Shown: positions 18,159-27,793, numbered from the stretch's first letter. The stretch: 64,000 nucleotides of DNA from Gloeobacter kilaueensis JS1 (GCF_000484535.1 NC_022600.1:3658001-3722000); one strand, 5' to 3'. Made by a program: numbers and translations. Notes: generated by a model not told the origin, from the letters alone.

Positions 18159-18196
18159 AACGCTGTATCGTGACTTGAGTGATTGGAAATACTGCG

Positions 18197-19924
18197 ATGG
18201 GCAAAAGCGGTTGGTTGGCTTGTCTGGTGGGACTGGCGGTGGCTTTTAAGACGAGCGGAGCGCTGCAGGCAGCTCCCCGGGCCTACCCGGATCTAGTGAA
18301 CGACTACTTCGACGCCTACTTTGCCGCCAATCCCTCCGCCGGTACCTACGCCGGTTTTCACCAGTACGACAACCAGCTCGAAGACGTTTCGCTTGCAGGC
18401 CGCACCCGCTGGATGGCGAAGCTCCACGGTTTTTTGCGCGACTTTGAGGCGATCGACCCGGCTACCTTGAGCCCGAGCGAGCGCGACGACCGCGAACTGG
18501 TGATGGCCAACATCCAGGCCATCTTGCTCGAACTGGAGAAGATTCAGATGTGGCGGCACAACCCGGACACCTACCCGAGCGGTGCCACCGGCAGCATCTT
18601 TACCCTGGTCAAGCGCAACTTTGCTCCGCCCGCCGACCGGTTGCGCTCGGTGATCGCCCGCGAGGAACGGATTCCCGCTGCCCTTGCCATCGGTGCGGCG
18701 CTGATCAAAAATCCGCCGCGCATCTACACCGAGATCGCCCTGCAGCAACTGGCGGGCAACATCGGCTTTTTTGAGACCACCGTGCCCGAAGCCTTCACTT
18801 CGATCAAAGACCCGACTCTGCTGGCGCGCTTTCGCCGCAGCAACGCAAAAGTAATCGCCGCCTTGCAAAAGTACGGTCAGGTTCTCAAATCCCAGTTGTT
18901 GCCTCGCTCCCAGGGCACCTTCGCCATCGGCCCCGAAAACTACCGGCAGAAGCTCCTGTACGAGGAGATGGTCGATATTCCCCTCGACCGGCTACTGGCC
19001 ATCGGCTACGAGCAGTTGCGCAAGGACCAGCAGGCGCTCATCGAGACGGCAAAGCGCATCGACCCGGCCAAAACGCCGCGCCAGGTGCAGGCGATCGTCG
19101 AGAGCGATCATCCGAGTGCCGCCCAGCTTTTGCCCTCTGCCCAGAAGCAACTCGACGGCCTGCGCCAGTTTCTCATCGACCACCAGATCATCACCGTCCC
19201 CGGCGACGTCCAGGCTCAGGTCGAGGAGACGCCGCCTTTTTTGCGCGCCCTCACCTTCGCCTCGATGGACACCCCCGGCCCCTACGAGACGAAGGCGACC
19301 GAGGCTTACTACAACATCACCCTCCCCGATCCGAAGTGGCCCGCCAAAAAACAGGAGGAGTACCTGCGCGGCTACAACTACCCGCTTCTCAACAACGTCT
19401 CGGTCCACGAAGTCTGGCCCGGCCACTACACCCAGTTTCTCTGGCTCAAAAACACTCCAGACCTCTCGAAGGTGCGCAAGCTCATCACCGCCGGTTCCAA
19501 CTCCGAGGGCTGGGCGCACTACAGCGAGCAGATGATGCTCGACGAAGGACTGGGCAACGGCGATCCGAAGTTGCGCTTTGCCCAACTGGTAGACGCCCTG
19601 CTGCGCGACTGCCGCTATATCGTCGGCATCCAGATGCACACGAAGGGGATGAGCCTGGCCCAGGGCGTCGAATTTTTCGTCAAAGAAGGCTACCAGCCTC
19701 GCGTCAACGCCGAGATCGAGGCCAGGCGCGGCACCGCCGATCCGACCTACCTGGTCTATACCCTGGGCAAGCTCGAAATCTTCAAACTGCGCGACGACTA
19801 CAAAAAGAAATTGGGCGATCAGTTCTCCCTGCGCGACTTCCACGATCGCTTCGTCAAAGCCGGTGCCCCGCCCATCAAGCTCCTGCGGCGCGAACTGTTG
19901 GGCGACGACAGCCCGACCCTTTAA
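18197..19924 (+). CDS. DUF885-family putative metallopeptidase, exported
   Basis: 575 residues from ATG 18197 with an N-terminal hydrophobic segment ([20 protein letters not shown]). DUF885 features: [20 protein letters not shown] near the N-terminus, the zinc-like motif [14 protein letters not shown] (HExxxGH form), and a distal glutamate in [17 protein letters not shown]. Members are thought to be extracytoplasmic zinc carboxypeptidase-like enzymes but few are characterised. It has a distant paralogue in this window at 25401-27245. hisIE starts 28 bases downstream. Confidence 0.85.
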   Translation: MGKSGWLACLVGLAVAFKTSGALQAAPRAYPDLVNDYFDAYFAANPSAGTYAGFHQYDNQLEDVSLAGRTRWMAKLHGFLRDFEAIDPATLSPSERDDRELVMANIQAILLELEKIQMWRHNPDTYPSGATGSIFTLVKRNFAPPADRLRSVIAREERIPAALAIGAALIKNPPRIYTEIALQQLAGNIGFFETTVPEAFTSIKDPTLLARFRRSNAKVIAALQKYGQVLKSQLLPRSQGTFAIGPENYRQKLLYEEMVDIPLDRLLAIGYEQLRKDQQALIETAKRIDPAKTPRQVQAIVESDHPSAAQLLPSAQKQLDGLRQFLIDHQIITVPGDVQAQVEETPPFLRALTFASMDTPGPYETKATEAYYNITLPDPKWPAKKQEEYLRGYNYPLLNNVSVHEVWPGHYTQFLWLKNTPDLSKVRKLITAGSNSEGWAHYSEQMMLDEGLGNGDPKLRFAQLVDALLRDCRYIVGIQMHTKGMSLAQGVEFFVKEGYQPRVNAEIEARRGTADPTYLVYTLGKLEIFKLRDDYKKKLGDQFSLRDFHDRFVKAGAPPIKLLRRELLGDDSPTL

Positions 19925-19952
19925 GCTGGATTCGTACTCAGGAGAATCTGCT

Positions 19953-20570
19953 GTGACCCCGGTTCTAGAAGCCGCCCGCTTCGACCGCGACGGCCTCATC
20001 CCTGCCGTCGTGCAGGATGTTCTCGACGGCACCGTTCTCATGGTGGCCTGGATGAACCGCGAAGCCCTCCAAAGAACCCTCGAACGCGGTGAAACCTGGT
20101 TTTGGAGCCGTTCGCGTCAGGAACTCTGGCACAAGGGGGCGACCTCCGGGCACTTGCAAAAAGTGCGCGACCTCCGCTACGACTGCGACAGCGACGTGTT
20201 GCTTGTCACCGTCGAGCAACAGGGGGACATCGCCTGCCACCTGGGAGAGCGCAGCTGTTTTCACCGCGACGAATTCGGAAGCTACAGCCTGCCCCCCGCC
20301 GACACCCTCTCCCAGGTCTTCCGGGTAATCGAGGAGCGCAAGGCCCACCCCAGCCCCGACTCCTACACCAGTCGCCTGCTCGAAAAAGGCTCCAACGCCA
20401 TTCTCAAAAAGCTGGGCGAAGAAACCGCCGAAGTGGTGATGGCCGCCAAGGACGGCGAACGGGTAGCAGAAGAAGTCGCGGACCTCTGGTACCACACCCT
20501 TGTGCTCCTCGCCCACGCCAACGTCGATATTCTCGACGTGTACCGGGTACTCCAGCAGCGGCGACGGTAG
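19953..20570 (+). CDS. hisIE: Phosphoribosyl-AMP cyclohydrolase / phosphoribosyl-ATP pyrophosphatase
   Basis: 205 residues from GTG 19953, with AGGAGA seven bases before. HisI domain (about 1-115): [20 protein letters not shown] and the metal site [12 protein letters not shown] plus DCDSD; HisE domain (about 120-205): [20 protein letters not shown] and [11 protein letters not shown] with WYHTLVLLA. It catalyses steps 2 and 3 of histidine synthesis in one bifunctional polypeptide, as usual in cyanobacteria. Confidence 0.96.
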   Translation: MTPVLEAARFDRDGLIPAVVQDVLDGTVLMVAWMNREALQRTLERGETWFWSRSRQELWHKGATSGHLQKVRDLRYDCDSDVLLVTVEQQGDIACHLGERSCFHRDEFGSYSLPPADTLSQVFRVIEERKAHPSPDSYTSRLLEKGSNAILKKLGEETAEVVMAAKDGERVAEEVADLWYHTLVLLAHANVDILDVYRVLQQRRR

Positions 20571-20658
20571 AATGGCTAGACTCTACCGGCTACTAACCTG
20601 TTTTCTTCCGTCGAAAGTTAGATGGGTTTCTGCCAGTGAGAAGCCCCAGAACATTTTT

Positions 20659-21231
20659 ATGAAAAGCAAAGCAGCGCTGACTTCGGTGACGATTATTCTA
20701 GTGAGCTGCTTTTTTAGCCCCGCCGGATCGGTCAGCGCTAAAGTTCTCCAATCTGAGGATTACCAGAAGATCCGGCTTGGGGGTTCAAAAGCGGGCTATG
20801 CAGCGAACTACGACCCATTCGCACAAACTCCACCATCGGACAGGATTGAAAAAGCCGTTCAGGATCTACTGGAGGCTGCGAACGATCATCTTGTCAACGG
20901 CAACAAGATCAAAGCCGTTGAAGAGTACACTGAAGCGATAAAACTCGATCCGACTAACTACGTCTCCTACTACAATCGCTGCTTCGCTCGTAATGCAATC
21001 GGTGAACAGGACGGAGCTTTAGAAGACTGCAATCAGGCTCTAAGGTTAAATTCTAGCTGTTCCTACGCTTACTACATTCGAGGCATTATCTATATTGCTC
21101 GAAAAAACAAGTGGGCAGCCCTTGACGACCTGGAGCACGCTGCTACGCTTTTTAAGTCCGAGGGTAACTACCAGTACGAAGCAGCAGCAAGAAAGCGGAT
21201 GAAGGAGGCAGCTTGTCCTCTGTGTCCGTAG
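20659..21231 (+). CDS. Small exported TPR protein
   Basis: 190 residues from ATG 20659, with signal peptide (TSVTIILVSCFFSPAGSVSA) and two to three TPR units (AVEEYTEAIKLDPTNYVSYY; ALEDCNQALRLNSSCSYAYY). GC content of this gene is lower than the neighbouring hisIE. Function unknown. Its end overlaps a possible upstream start of the next gene. Confidence 0.75.
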   Translation: MKSKAALTSVTIILVSCFFSPAGSVSAKVLQSEDYQKIRLGGSKAGYAANYDPFAQTPPSDRIEKAVQDLLEAANDHLVNGNKIKAVEEYTEAIKLDPTNYVSYYNRCFARNAIGEQDGALEDCNQALRLNSSCSYAYYIRGIIYIARKNKWAALDDLEHAATLFKSEGNYQYEAAARKRMKEAACPLCP

Positions 21232-21251
21232 CGTGCAATTCTACCTGCAAT

Positions 21252-21722
21252 ATGAGTGAAGCAATCTGTGGGCGTGAATCGGTGTACGGCGCAGACCTCA
21301 CCCGTGGTCGCAAGTACGAGATTCTGGAGTTGGACGAGGCCAAAGGCCAGGTTAAAGTCAGAGGCAATCGCGGTCGGATGCGCTGGTATCCCCTGTCGTG
21401 CTTTGACTTCGACGTCCCGGCGGCAGCTGTTCTATCTACTGTCGAAGTGCAATCGGAGTACGAAGCTGATCCCAGCCAGTACGTGGAGGTGATTGTTGGC
21501 CTGTCGGACGGTCAGCGCCGCTGGTGCATCTTCGCGACTCCTGCAGCCCTGATAGAAATGGGGGATCCACTCAAAGGAACAACTGTGCGGGTCTTGTATG
21601 GCGCTCCTCACCTGATTGTGGCTACGGCAATTGACGAGGAAATTATTCACCGCACGTTGCACCACATCGACAGTCAGGGCGAACTACTGGCCTGTACTCT
21701 GCCACTTGGGGTGAAGGGCTGA
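21252..21722 (+). CDS. hypothetical protein with SH3-like N-terminal segment
   Basis: 156 residues from ATG 21252; a TTG start at 21213 would overlap the TPR gene by 19 bases. The N-terminal part (DLTRGRKYEILELDEAKGQV then KVRGNRGRMRWYPLSCFD) has the look of a small beta-barrel of the KOW/SH3 type. The C-terminal half is beta-rich, with EVIVGLSDGQRRWCIFATP. No family named. The stretch 21723-21883 holds only a 7-bp inverted repeat (21789-21795 / 21812-21818) without a T tract. Confidence 0.6.
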   Translation: MSEAICGRESVYGADLTRGRKYEILELDEAKGQVKVRGNRGRMRWYPLSCFDFDVPAAAVLSTVEVQSEYEADPSQYVEVIVGLSDGQRRWCIFATPAALIEMGDPLKGTTVRVLYGAPHLIVATAIDEEIIHRTLHHIDSQGELLACTLPLGVKG

Positions 21723-21883
21723 AAACGCACCAAATTCCTCAGCTGTCACGCAGGCTATGAGCAACGTCAGTTCGGGATAAAAAAGGCGGTCCGCATAGGG
21801 TGAAGCCGGTGTGCGGACTGATAGCCCACTACCACCAACCGAAGAAGCCTTTCAGCGGCTGGGACTACCGACCTGCTCACTGC

Positions 21884-22672
21884 TTAACCCAGGATCGTCA
21901 CCCGCTCTTCGGGGCGGGGTCGTCCGAAGCGCTGCCAGGCGCTGCCGCCGCGCAAAAATAACTCCATCCACCGCACCCCGGTGCCGTCGGGCTTTTGCCA
22001 GCCGGAACTGCCCGGTGCAAAGGCCAGGGTGCCCTCGGGGACTTTGAAGCTGCCGTCAGAATAAACTGCATCGCTCACCACATCCCCGACCCGGATTATG
22101 AGCTTGGTGCCCACTTCCCGCTGCAACTGCGATTGATCGATCGTCGTCTTGAGGTTGCCGAAGCCGTCTACCCAGGCGATGCGCTCCGCCGGCACAGCGG
22201 GCAGGCGGTCGCGATCGAGTTCGGCTCCTAAGAGTGCTTCGTCTCCGGCGGCGATCTTCGCTGCTGCCTGCGGAAAGATATCCCGCGAGCGAAACTGCGA
22301 ACCGGCCCGCGCCACGTTCACCCAGCGCAACGAGAGGGCGCTGTCTTTAATAAACGAGAGGGTGTAACCAGCGTTGACGCCCACGGTGCGCACGCCGCCG
22401 GGCAATAGCGCGTAGACCAGTCCTTCGCCTTCGTTGTCCTGGCGCGGCTGCACGTCGTCCTTGCGCGGAGCACAGTTGTGGTAGATAAGCAGGTCAGCAG
22501 GAGCCGGGTTCAGCCCCAGTTGGGCCACCCAGAAGCCGGTGGCGAGGGTGGCAAAAGGCGGCACCGACAAAGGCAGAATCTGGGCATTGCCCAAATAGAA
22601 GCCCAGGCGCTGGGCCACCTCCGAGAAGGCTGGATCGCCCGTGCCGTAGTCGGCGATCAGATGAACGAGCAT
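21884..22672 (-). CDS. SAM hydrolase-like protein (DUF62/chlorinase family)
   Basis: 262 residues from ATG 22672. The family (SAM hydroxide adenosyltransferase, fluorinase/chlorinase relatives) is shown by LIADYGTGDPAFSEV at the N-terminus (the usual form is LxTDFGxxDxY), VGVNAGYTLSFIKD (normally xxPxPGVGT), and IAWVDGFGNLKTTI (usually VDxFGNLxTN) at about 165. Members hydrolyse S-adenosylmethionine to adenosine and methionine. The N-terminal and middle motifs deviate noticeably, so activity is uncertain. It lies 16 bases behind the S9 peptidase gene on the same strand. Confidence 0.72.
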   Translation of the reverse strand: MLVHLIADYGTGDPAFSEVAQRLGFYLGNAQILPLSVPPFATLATGFWVAQLGLNPAPADLLIYHNCAPRKDDVQPRQDNEGEGLVYALLPGGVRTVGVNAGYTLSFIKDSALSLRWVNVARAGSQFRSRDIFPQAAAKIAAGDEALLGAELDRDRLPAVPAERIAWVDGFGNLKTTIDQSQLQREVGTKLIIRVGDVVSDAVYSDGSFKVPEGTLAFAPGSSGWQKPDGTGVRWMELFLRGGSAWQRFGRPRPEERVTILG

Positions 22673-22688
22673 GGCGGTACTCCGGAAA

Positions 22689-24644
22689 TTACTGGCGCAG
22701 GGCCGCGATGTCCTCGGCAGCGGTGGGTGGTTCGGTCCGGCCACCGAGGTACTTGGCTAGAAACTGCTCGGCGGCGGCGTAGAACTTGAGGCGATTTTCG
22801 GGCCTGACAAAGCCGTGGCCCTCGTCTGCGAAGACAAGGTACTCGACGGGCTTGTTGTTCTTGCGCAGGGCGGCGACGATCTGATCGCTTTCGGCTTTGG
22901 TGACGCGGGGATCGTTCGCTCCCTGGGCGATCAAGAGGGGAGCGGTGATCCGGTCCACCTTGAACAGGGGCGAGCGCGCTTCGAGGTCCGCCCGATCGGC
23001 GGGATTGTCGGGGTTGCCCACGAAGGGGTACCAGGTGTTCGACAGGTACGGCCCCCAGTAGGGCGGAAAGCTTTTGATCAAAGACACCAGATTGGAAGGG
23101 CCGACGATATCGACGCCGCAGCGGAACAGCTCCGGTGTAAAGGTGAGGCCCACCAGCGTCGCGTAACCGCCGTAGCTGCCGCCGTAGATGCAGACTTTTT
23201 TGGGATCGGCGTGGCCCTTGCCCACCGCCCACTGCACCGCATCCACCAGGTCGTCGTGCATTCGGGCAGAAAACTGCTTTTTGGCGGCGTTCTTGAAATT
23301 CTTGCCGAAACCGGTGGAACCCCGGTAGTTGACCTGCAGCACGGCGTAGCCCCGGTTGGCGAGCCACTGCGCCTCCGGGTCGTACCCCCAGTTGTCCCGC
23401 GCCCAGGGACCGCCGTGGACGTTGAGTACCAGCGGCAGGTTCTTCGCCGGGACGCCCACCGGCAGCGTCAGGTACGACGGCAGCGACAGACCATCGCGGG
23501 CCGGAATCTCGACGGGCTGCATCGAGGCAAGCTTGTAGCGCTCGAGTTTGGGGCGGGTGGTGAATAGATACGTGCTCTTTTTTGTCCTGCGGTCCCAGAC
23601 GAAGTAGCGCGTCGGGGCGTTGTCGGCGGTGTAGACCACCAGCCAGCTTTTATCTGCCAGATCGCGGTTGGCAACATCGAAGTTGCCAGGAGAAACTTTT
23701 GCCAGTTCGGCAAAATCCTGCTTCACAGCCGGGTCGAGCACCTGCCAGCGCACCCGGTCGCGGTCAAAGGCAACCGCCTGCACCCGACGGCTGCGCGGTT
23801 CGATAAATAGATCCGCCAGGTCAGTCGTCTTGTCGTCGGCGAGCAGGTTCAATTTGCCTGTCGCTATATCCAGCGCGTATAGACCGAGGGTATCGGCACC
23901 GAGATTGGTGGTGACGGCGATCGTCTTGCCGTCCTTTGAAAAATCTACGGGGTCGAAGGTATCGTCCACCGACCAGGAGATCGCCGTGCGCCAGGGGGCC
24001 TTTTCGTTGTCGCGCAGCTTGAGGTCGCCCCCGCCGGTGGCCTTCAGTTCAACCGCTCCGCGCACCTGAAAATCAGAATCGACCAGCCAGTTGCCGTAGT
24101 TGCCGGGGTTTTCGGCGGCCAGCACCAGTTCACCGCTCACCAGATCCAGCCGGTAGGGCTCGAAGAGGGCCTTGTTGCGGCGATTGAGGGTAATGACGAC
24201 CTGATTGGGGCGCTCCGGCTCCAGCGACAGGAGCGAGGCGCGCACGCCGCTAAAAGGTGTGAGATCCCGCGTCCGGTCCCTGTCTGGGTCAACGGCGTAC
24301 AGGTGATAGTTCTCGTCGCCGTCTTTGTCCTGCAGGTAGAGCAGATCCTGGTTGTAGGCCCAGAGGTAAATGGTGATGCCGCGCTTTTTGTCCTGGGTCA
24401 CCTGGCGATCGTCTTCTTTGCCGATCGTCCGCACCCAGACCTGCAAGATGTTCTGCGCGTCCGCCTTGAGATAGGCGAGCTTTTTGCCGTCCGGCGATAT
24501 CTGGGGGCTGGCCTTCTCAGGATTGTCGAAGAGCACTGCGCGGGGAATCAAAGGCGGCAACTCCGCCGAGGCCGGCGGCACCGTCAGGAGCGAGCAGCCC
24601 GCGAGCACTGCCCCAACGACCAGCGATTTGAGGAGATAGCGCAT
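22689..24644 (-). CDS. S9 prolyl-oligopeptidase family lipoprotein
   Basis: 651 residues from ATG 24644. The N-terminus carries a lipobox (VLAGC, Cys17), so it is probably a membrane-anchored periplasmic lipoprotein. Residues about 50-390 form the beta-propeller (ASPQISPDGKKLAYLKAD; QDLLYLQDKDGDENYHLYAV); the C-terminal hydrolase has the nucleophile in YGGSYGGYATL, aspartate in QGANDPRV and histidine in FADEGHGF. It cleaves oligopeptides or acyl-peptides. Co-directional with the SAM-hydrolase-like gene. Confidence 0.9.
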   Translation of the reverse strand: MRYLLKSLVVGAVLAGCSLLTVPPASAELPPLIPRAVLFDNPEKASPQISPDGKKLAYLKADAQNILQVWVRTIGKEDDRQVTQDKKRGITIYLWAYNQDLLYLQDKDGDENYHLYAVDPDRDRTRDLTPFSGVRASLLSLEPERPNQVVITLNRRNKALFEPYRLDLVSGELVLAAENPGNYGNWLVDSDFQVRGAVELKATGGGDLKLRDNEKAPWRTAISWSVDDTFDPVDFSKDGKTIAVTTNLGADTLGLYALDIATGKLNLLADDKTTDLADLFIEPRSRRVQAVAFDRDRVRWQVLDPAVKQDFAELAKVSPGNFDVANRDLADKSWLVVYTADNAPTRYFVWDRRTKKSTYLFTTRPKLERYKLASMQPVEIPARDGLSLPSYLTLPVGVPAKNLPLVLNVHGGPWARDNWGYDPEAQWLANRGYAVLQVNYRGSTGFGKNFKNAAKKQFSARMHDDLVDAVQWAVGKGHADPKKVCIYGGSYGGYATLVGLTFTPELFRCGVDIVGPSNLVSLIKSFPPYWGPYLSNTWYPFVGNPDNPADRADLEARSPLFKVDRITAPLLIAQGANDPRVTKAESDQIVAALRKNNKPVEYLVFADEGHGFVRPENRLKFYAAAEQFLAKYLGGRTEPPTAAEDIAALRQ

Positions 24645-24710
24645 CAGGACACCGATGAGTGTGTTCCATCTGCCAAAGTACCACCCCAACCGGGCAATCT
24701 AAAACCGAGG

Positions 24711-25037
24711 CTAGCGGTGAGCGACGGTGCTTATCGGCTCGGCAGCGGCCCACTCGCGGCGCGATTTAGCAAGACAGCCGCCGTCAAACTGCTCGCGTGC
24801 CAACTCCTGCGCCCGCTGTTGCGCTTCGAGATACGCTTCGGGCTCAAAGTCCTCTGGACAGCTGGTGAGCAGATAGCGGCCACCGTTGAGGCGCAGGTCT
24901 CTCGTCGCTTTGATCTCGACATCCTTGTTGTCGGCGAACCTGATCTGCAGGTTGCCCACCCGCAGGAGCAACCCATCCTTGCGGTGCTCGACTTTCAGAT
25001 TCCACAGCAAAAACCAGAGCAGTTTCAACAGATCCAT
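24711..25037 (-). CDS. Small protein downstream of PAAR gene
   Basis: 108 residues from ATG 25037, 22 bases behind the PAAR gene stop. It opens with a short hydrophobic segment (MDLLKLLWFLLWNLKVE), then a beta-rich part (LLLRVGNLQIRFADNKDVEI) and a charged helix (AYLEAQQRAQELAREQF). A longer frame from 25118 would overlap the PAAR gene by 59 bases and is unlikely. Function unknown; location suggests a partner, chaperone or cargo of the PAAR protein. Confidence 0.55.
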   Translation of the reverse strand: MDLLKLLWFLLWNLKVEHRKDGLLLRVGNLQIRFADNKDVEIKATRDLRLNGGRYLLTSCPEDFEPEAYLEAQQRAQELAREQFDGGCLAKSRREWAAAEPISTVAHR

Positions 25038-25059
25038 GCAGGTAGCGTCCTTGGGAGAG

Positions 25060-25335
25060 TTATCCGACAAAAGTGTTGGTGCTGGCGCTGGTGCAGACGC
25101 CGGCGCAGTTGTTGGCATCGGTGAGTCGGTGGGCAGGTTTGCCCTCGTGGAAGACCCGCGTAGAGCCGGTGAGCGTTACTGCGCCGCAGTTGACGCCGTC
25201 GCCAATCACCGAGACGAGGCGGCCATTGCAGAACGTCCGGGTGCATTGCATGATCGTGATCGCTCCGGTCTTGACCGTGCAGGGGTTAGAAGGACAGGTC
25301 TCCATATCCCCCTGGCGCGCTTGCGGCAATCCCAT
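25060..25335 (-). CDS. Orphan PAAR-like spike-tip protein
   Basis: 91 residues from ATG 25335, with GGAGG eight bases upstream. It looks PAAR-like: an early QGDMETCPSNPC element, repeated glycine turns (SVIGDGVNCGAVTLTGS), and VFHEGKPAHRLTDANNC, matching the xxNGxPAARxGDxxxC layout. PAAR proteins cap the VgrG spike of type VI or extracellular contractile injection systems with a zinc-bound cone. It is unusually cysteine-rich (seven), possible extra metal ligands. No sheath, tube, baseplate or VgrG genes are visible within the window. Confidence 0.68.
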   Translation of the reverse strand: MGLPQARQGDMETCPSNPCTVKTGAITIMQCTRTFCNGRLVSVIGDGVNCGAVTLTGSTRVFHEGKPAHRLTDANNCAGVCTSASTNTFVG

Positions 25336-25400
25336 CAAAAACCTCCACAGCAAAAGTAACAGCGGTGTCCTAGAACTATAGGGAGAAGGGTTCGCTCAAG

Positions 25401-27245
25401 CTAGGGACTGGTCTGGCGGGGGGTAGCACCGTTTTGGGCGGGTACGAACTGCTCGATCACTGCCTTGCGCAGCAGGGCCGGGGGCAACAACCCCTGCGCC
25501 AGGATGAAGTCGTGGAACTTCTGCTGGTCAAAGCGGCTGCCTAAGAGCTTTTCGGTCTGCTGGCGGAGGTCTGTGAGCCTGGTGTAGCCGTAGAAGTAGG
25601 CGGTGGCCTGGCCGGGGGCGCGGAAGGTGTAGCGCTCGACTTCCTGGTTGGCAAAAGGTTCGGAGAGCACCACGTCCTGGGTGAGCACGCGCATCGCCTC
25701 CTGGGGCGTCACCTTGCCCGACTGCAACTCTGGATCAAGAAAGGCGCGGGCCGCCCGCAACAGCCTGAGCTGCAGCGAGATGAGCTGGCCTTCCGGCGGC
25801 ATAAACGGGTAGGTGATCGCCTCCGAATAAAGCCCCCAGCCCTCGACGTTGGTGCTGTTGAAGGCGTAGATGGCGCGGGCATTGGAGACGCCCTTTTCGA
25901 TAATCGAGGCAAACTGCAGCTCGTGGCCGGGCCGCGCCTCGTGGGCGGTGAGCGTCCAGGAGGCCGCCGCAAAGGTAAAGTCGTTGACCCGCTCGGTCTT
26001 GCCCGCCGGCGCACCGGGAGGGGCCGGAATGACGAGGGGCAAAACGAATTCTCCCTGCTCGCCCTTGTTGCCCAGCAGGCGGGGCGGACGCATGTGGGGA
26101 GCCGGTTGCGCTGCACTCTCGGCGGCACTGGCAAGCACGATCCGGGCGGGCCGACCCGGTAGGGTCACCAGTCGCTCGCTCACGATGATCTGCTCGATCT
26201 GCTTGAGGCGATCTTGATAGTGGGGCAGAATCGCATCGCCCACCAACTGGTCTTTTTTGAGTTCGCGAATCACATCTCGGTAATCGCTGAGGTTGTAGCC
26301 TTTTGCCTTTGCAACCTGCAAGGCAAGCTGCTGCATCTTTTGCTGGATGTCGCCGAAGGCGGCGTGGGCCTGAGCGGTGAGCTGTTCTGGGGGAATATCG
26401 ACGCCCACCTGCTCGAGAGAAAAAGCGTACAGCTCAGGCGGCTCACGAAAATCAGCGCGCGCTTTGGGCAGAATCTCCTTGCGCACAAAGGCGTCGTAGC
26501 TGGCCAGTTGAGCCTTGAGTCTGGCCAGGGGTTGCTGGTAGTCGGCTATCTGGTATTTGGCAAAAAGCTTGTCGATCCCGTCGATGAAGGTGGCACTGTT
26601 GGCTAAATTCTTCTCAACCTCGGCGCGGAACGGATAGAGCAATCCCGGCTGCGCCCGCCGCTCGCGGATGCGTGCCTCCGCCAGGACAACGAGCGGCTGA
26701 TAACCCGGCTCTAAACCGGCGTAGCGCTTGAGGCGCACCAGAGCCGCCGGACGCCGGGCGGGCGCTACTTGATCGTCGAGCAAACTCTGGGTACTGAAGA
26801 AGACCAGTTGCGCCAGATTGAAGTACGGCAACTCGTACTTGCGCTCCAGTTCACTGCCGCGAATGCCTTGATCGGCGGCGCGAATCAGAATTTCAAGATC
26901 CTGGCGCACGAGGGGATCACTCTCGCTCGTAAGACGGCGCTTGAGTTCCGCCGCCACCCTGGCCGTCGCCTGCTGCTGGCGGACATCGTAGCCGCTGCTT
27001 AGATCGATGACTTTTTCATCGAGCCCCTCGACGCCCAACTGCCCGGCCCGCTCCGGCGCGTAGCGGGCAGTCACATCCAGCAGCAACTGGGTATTGGCGT
27101 TGCTGCGCTCAAGCCAGGAGGGGGCAACTGACTTAGAAACGGGCGCTGTACTGGTCTGGGCAAAAACCGCTCCATCCACGAGCGAACCGCTCAAGGCCAG
27201 AAGAGCAGCCCCCAACACAACCGAACGGCGAATCAAAGCACTCAT
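25401..27245 (-). CDS. DUF885-family putative metallopeptidase, exported
   Basis: 614 residues from ATG 27245, with a signal peptide (SVVLGAALLALSGSLVDGAV then FAQ). DUF885 hallmarks: the metal motif LTAHEARPGHELQFA, and the downstream glutamate in NSTNVEGWGLYSEAITYP. Sequence in between is divergent from the paralogue at 18197-19924, and the family's two subtypes (HEVWPGH and HEARPGH) are thus both present. Extended in-frame reading up to 27512 is AT-rich and not family-like. The gap 27246-27569 probably holds divergent promoters, including TTGTA...TACAA symmetry at 27491-27512. Confidence 0.85.
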   Translation of the reverse strand: MSALIRRSVVLGAALLALSGSLVDGAVFAQTSTAPVSKSVAPSWLERSNANTQLLLDVTARYAPERAGQLGVEGLDEKVIDLSSGYDVRQQQATARVAAELKRRLTSESDPLVRQDLEILIRAADQGIRGSELERKYELPYFNLAQLVFFSTQSLLDDQVAPARRPAALVRLKRYAGLEPGYQPLVVLAEARIRERRAQPGLLYPFRAEVEKNLANSATFIDGIDKLFAKYQIADYQQPLARLKAQLASYDAFVRKEILPKARADFREPPELYAFSLEQVGVDIPPEQLTAQAHAAFGDIQQKMQQLALQVAKAKGYNLSDYRDVIRELKKDQLVGDAILPHYQDRLKQIEQIIVSERLVTLPGRPARIVLASAAESAAQPAPHMRPPRLLGNKGEQGEFVLPLVIPAPPGAPAGKTERVNDFTFAAASWTLTAHEARPGHELQFASIIEKGVSNARAIYAFNSTNVEGWGLYSEAITYPFMPPEGQLISLQLRLLRAARAFLDPELQSGKVTPQEAMRVLTQDVVLSEPFANQEVERYTFRAPGQATAYFYGYTRLTDLRQQTEKLLGSRFDQQKFHDFILAQGLLPPALLRKAVIEQFVPAQNGATPRQTSP

Positions 27246-27569
27246 CGGCACACCTGTCCTGACAAACAGCGGACCGACTGCAAACAGCCGGCCATTGTTC
27301 CTGTCGTACCAGAAAAGTGGGCAATCTGACCAGAGATTATGGACGAATGTCCCAAAAACTGCTAAAATTGTCTCGTTACTCAAACAGCCCAAACGCCTGC
27401 CGCAAGCCAGGATCAAGCAGATTTCCAGAATGAGGACGGCCTCCTGTTCTATCGGGACACTTCTACTCCGGTCGGACTTCATCATTACGCTTGTAACATT
27501 TATGTAGTACAATGGGGTTATGGAGATAGGCCGTCAGGGTTTGGTCTGTTTTTTTGCGAGGAGGGTGCC

Positions 27570-27779
27570 ATGAGCCACCAGAATGTCCATCAGCGCTGTC
27601 CCGACTGCGGCAGTTTCGATATCCGGCTTTCGCGCCGCCGGGGCATCGAGTGGCTGGCCCCTTTCTTCGGGTTGTCGAGCTACCGGTGCCGCCAGTGCTC
27701 CGCTATCTTCTTCCAGGAAGTAGAAGAGGAGCAGCCCGCTGCTGAGGGCGGGACTGCCGCCGGTGGGTGGGTTTGTTAG
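27570..27779 (+). CDS. Small zinc-ribbon protein, 69 aa
   Basis: ATG 27570 follows GAGGAGGG at a good distance. The protein has two CxxC knuckles, CPDCGS and CRQCSA, about 25 residues apart, forming a treble-clef or rubredoxin-like zinc ribbon, followed by an acidic, alanine/glycine-rich tail. No specific family. The strong terminator at 27794 ends its transcript. Confidence 0.72.
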   Translation: MSHQNVHQRCPDCGSFDIRLSRRRGIEWLAPFFGLSSYRCRQCSAIFFQEVEEEQPAAEGGTAAGGWVC

Positions 27780-27793
27780 CTCACCAGCACTGT

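Noticed and set aside
21789-21818. Inverted repeat GTCCGCA / TGCGGAC as a terminator
   Set aside because: Stem of only seven pairs, loop of 16 and no T tract on either strand.
27485-27513. Promoter TTACGC-N17-TACAAT before the zinc-ribbon gene
   Set aside because: The -10 is good but the -35 is poor, and the overlapping TTGTA/TACAA symmetry gives an equally good operator explanation; not listed as a promoter.
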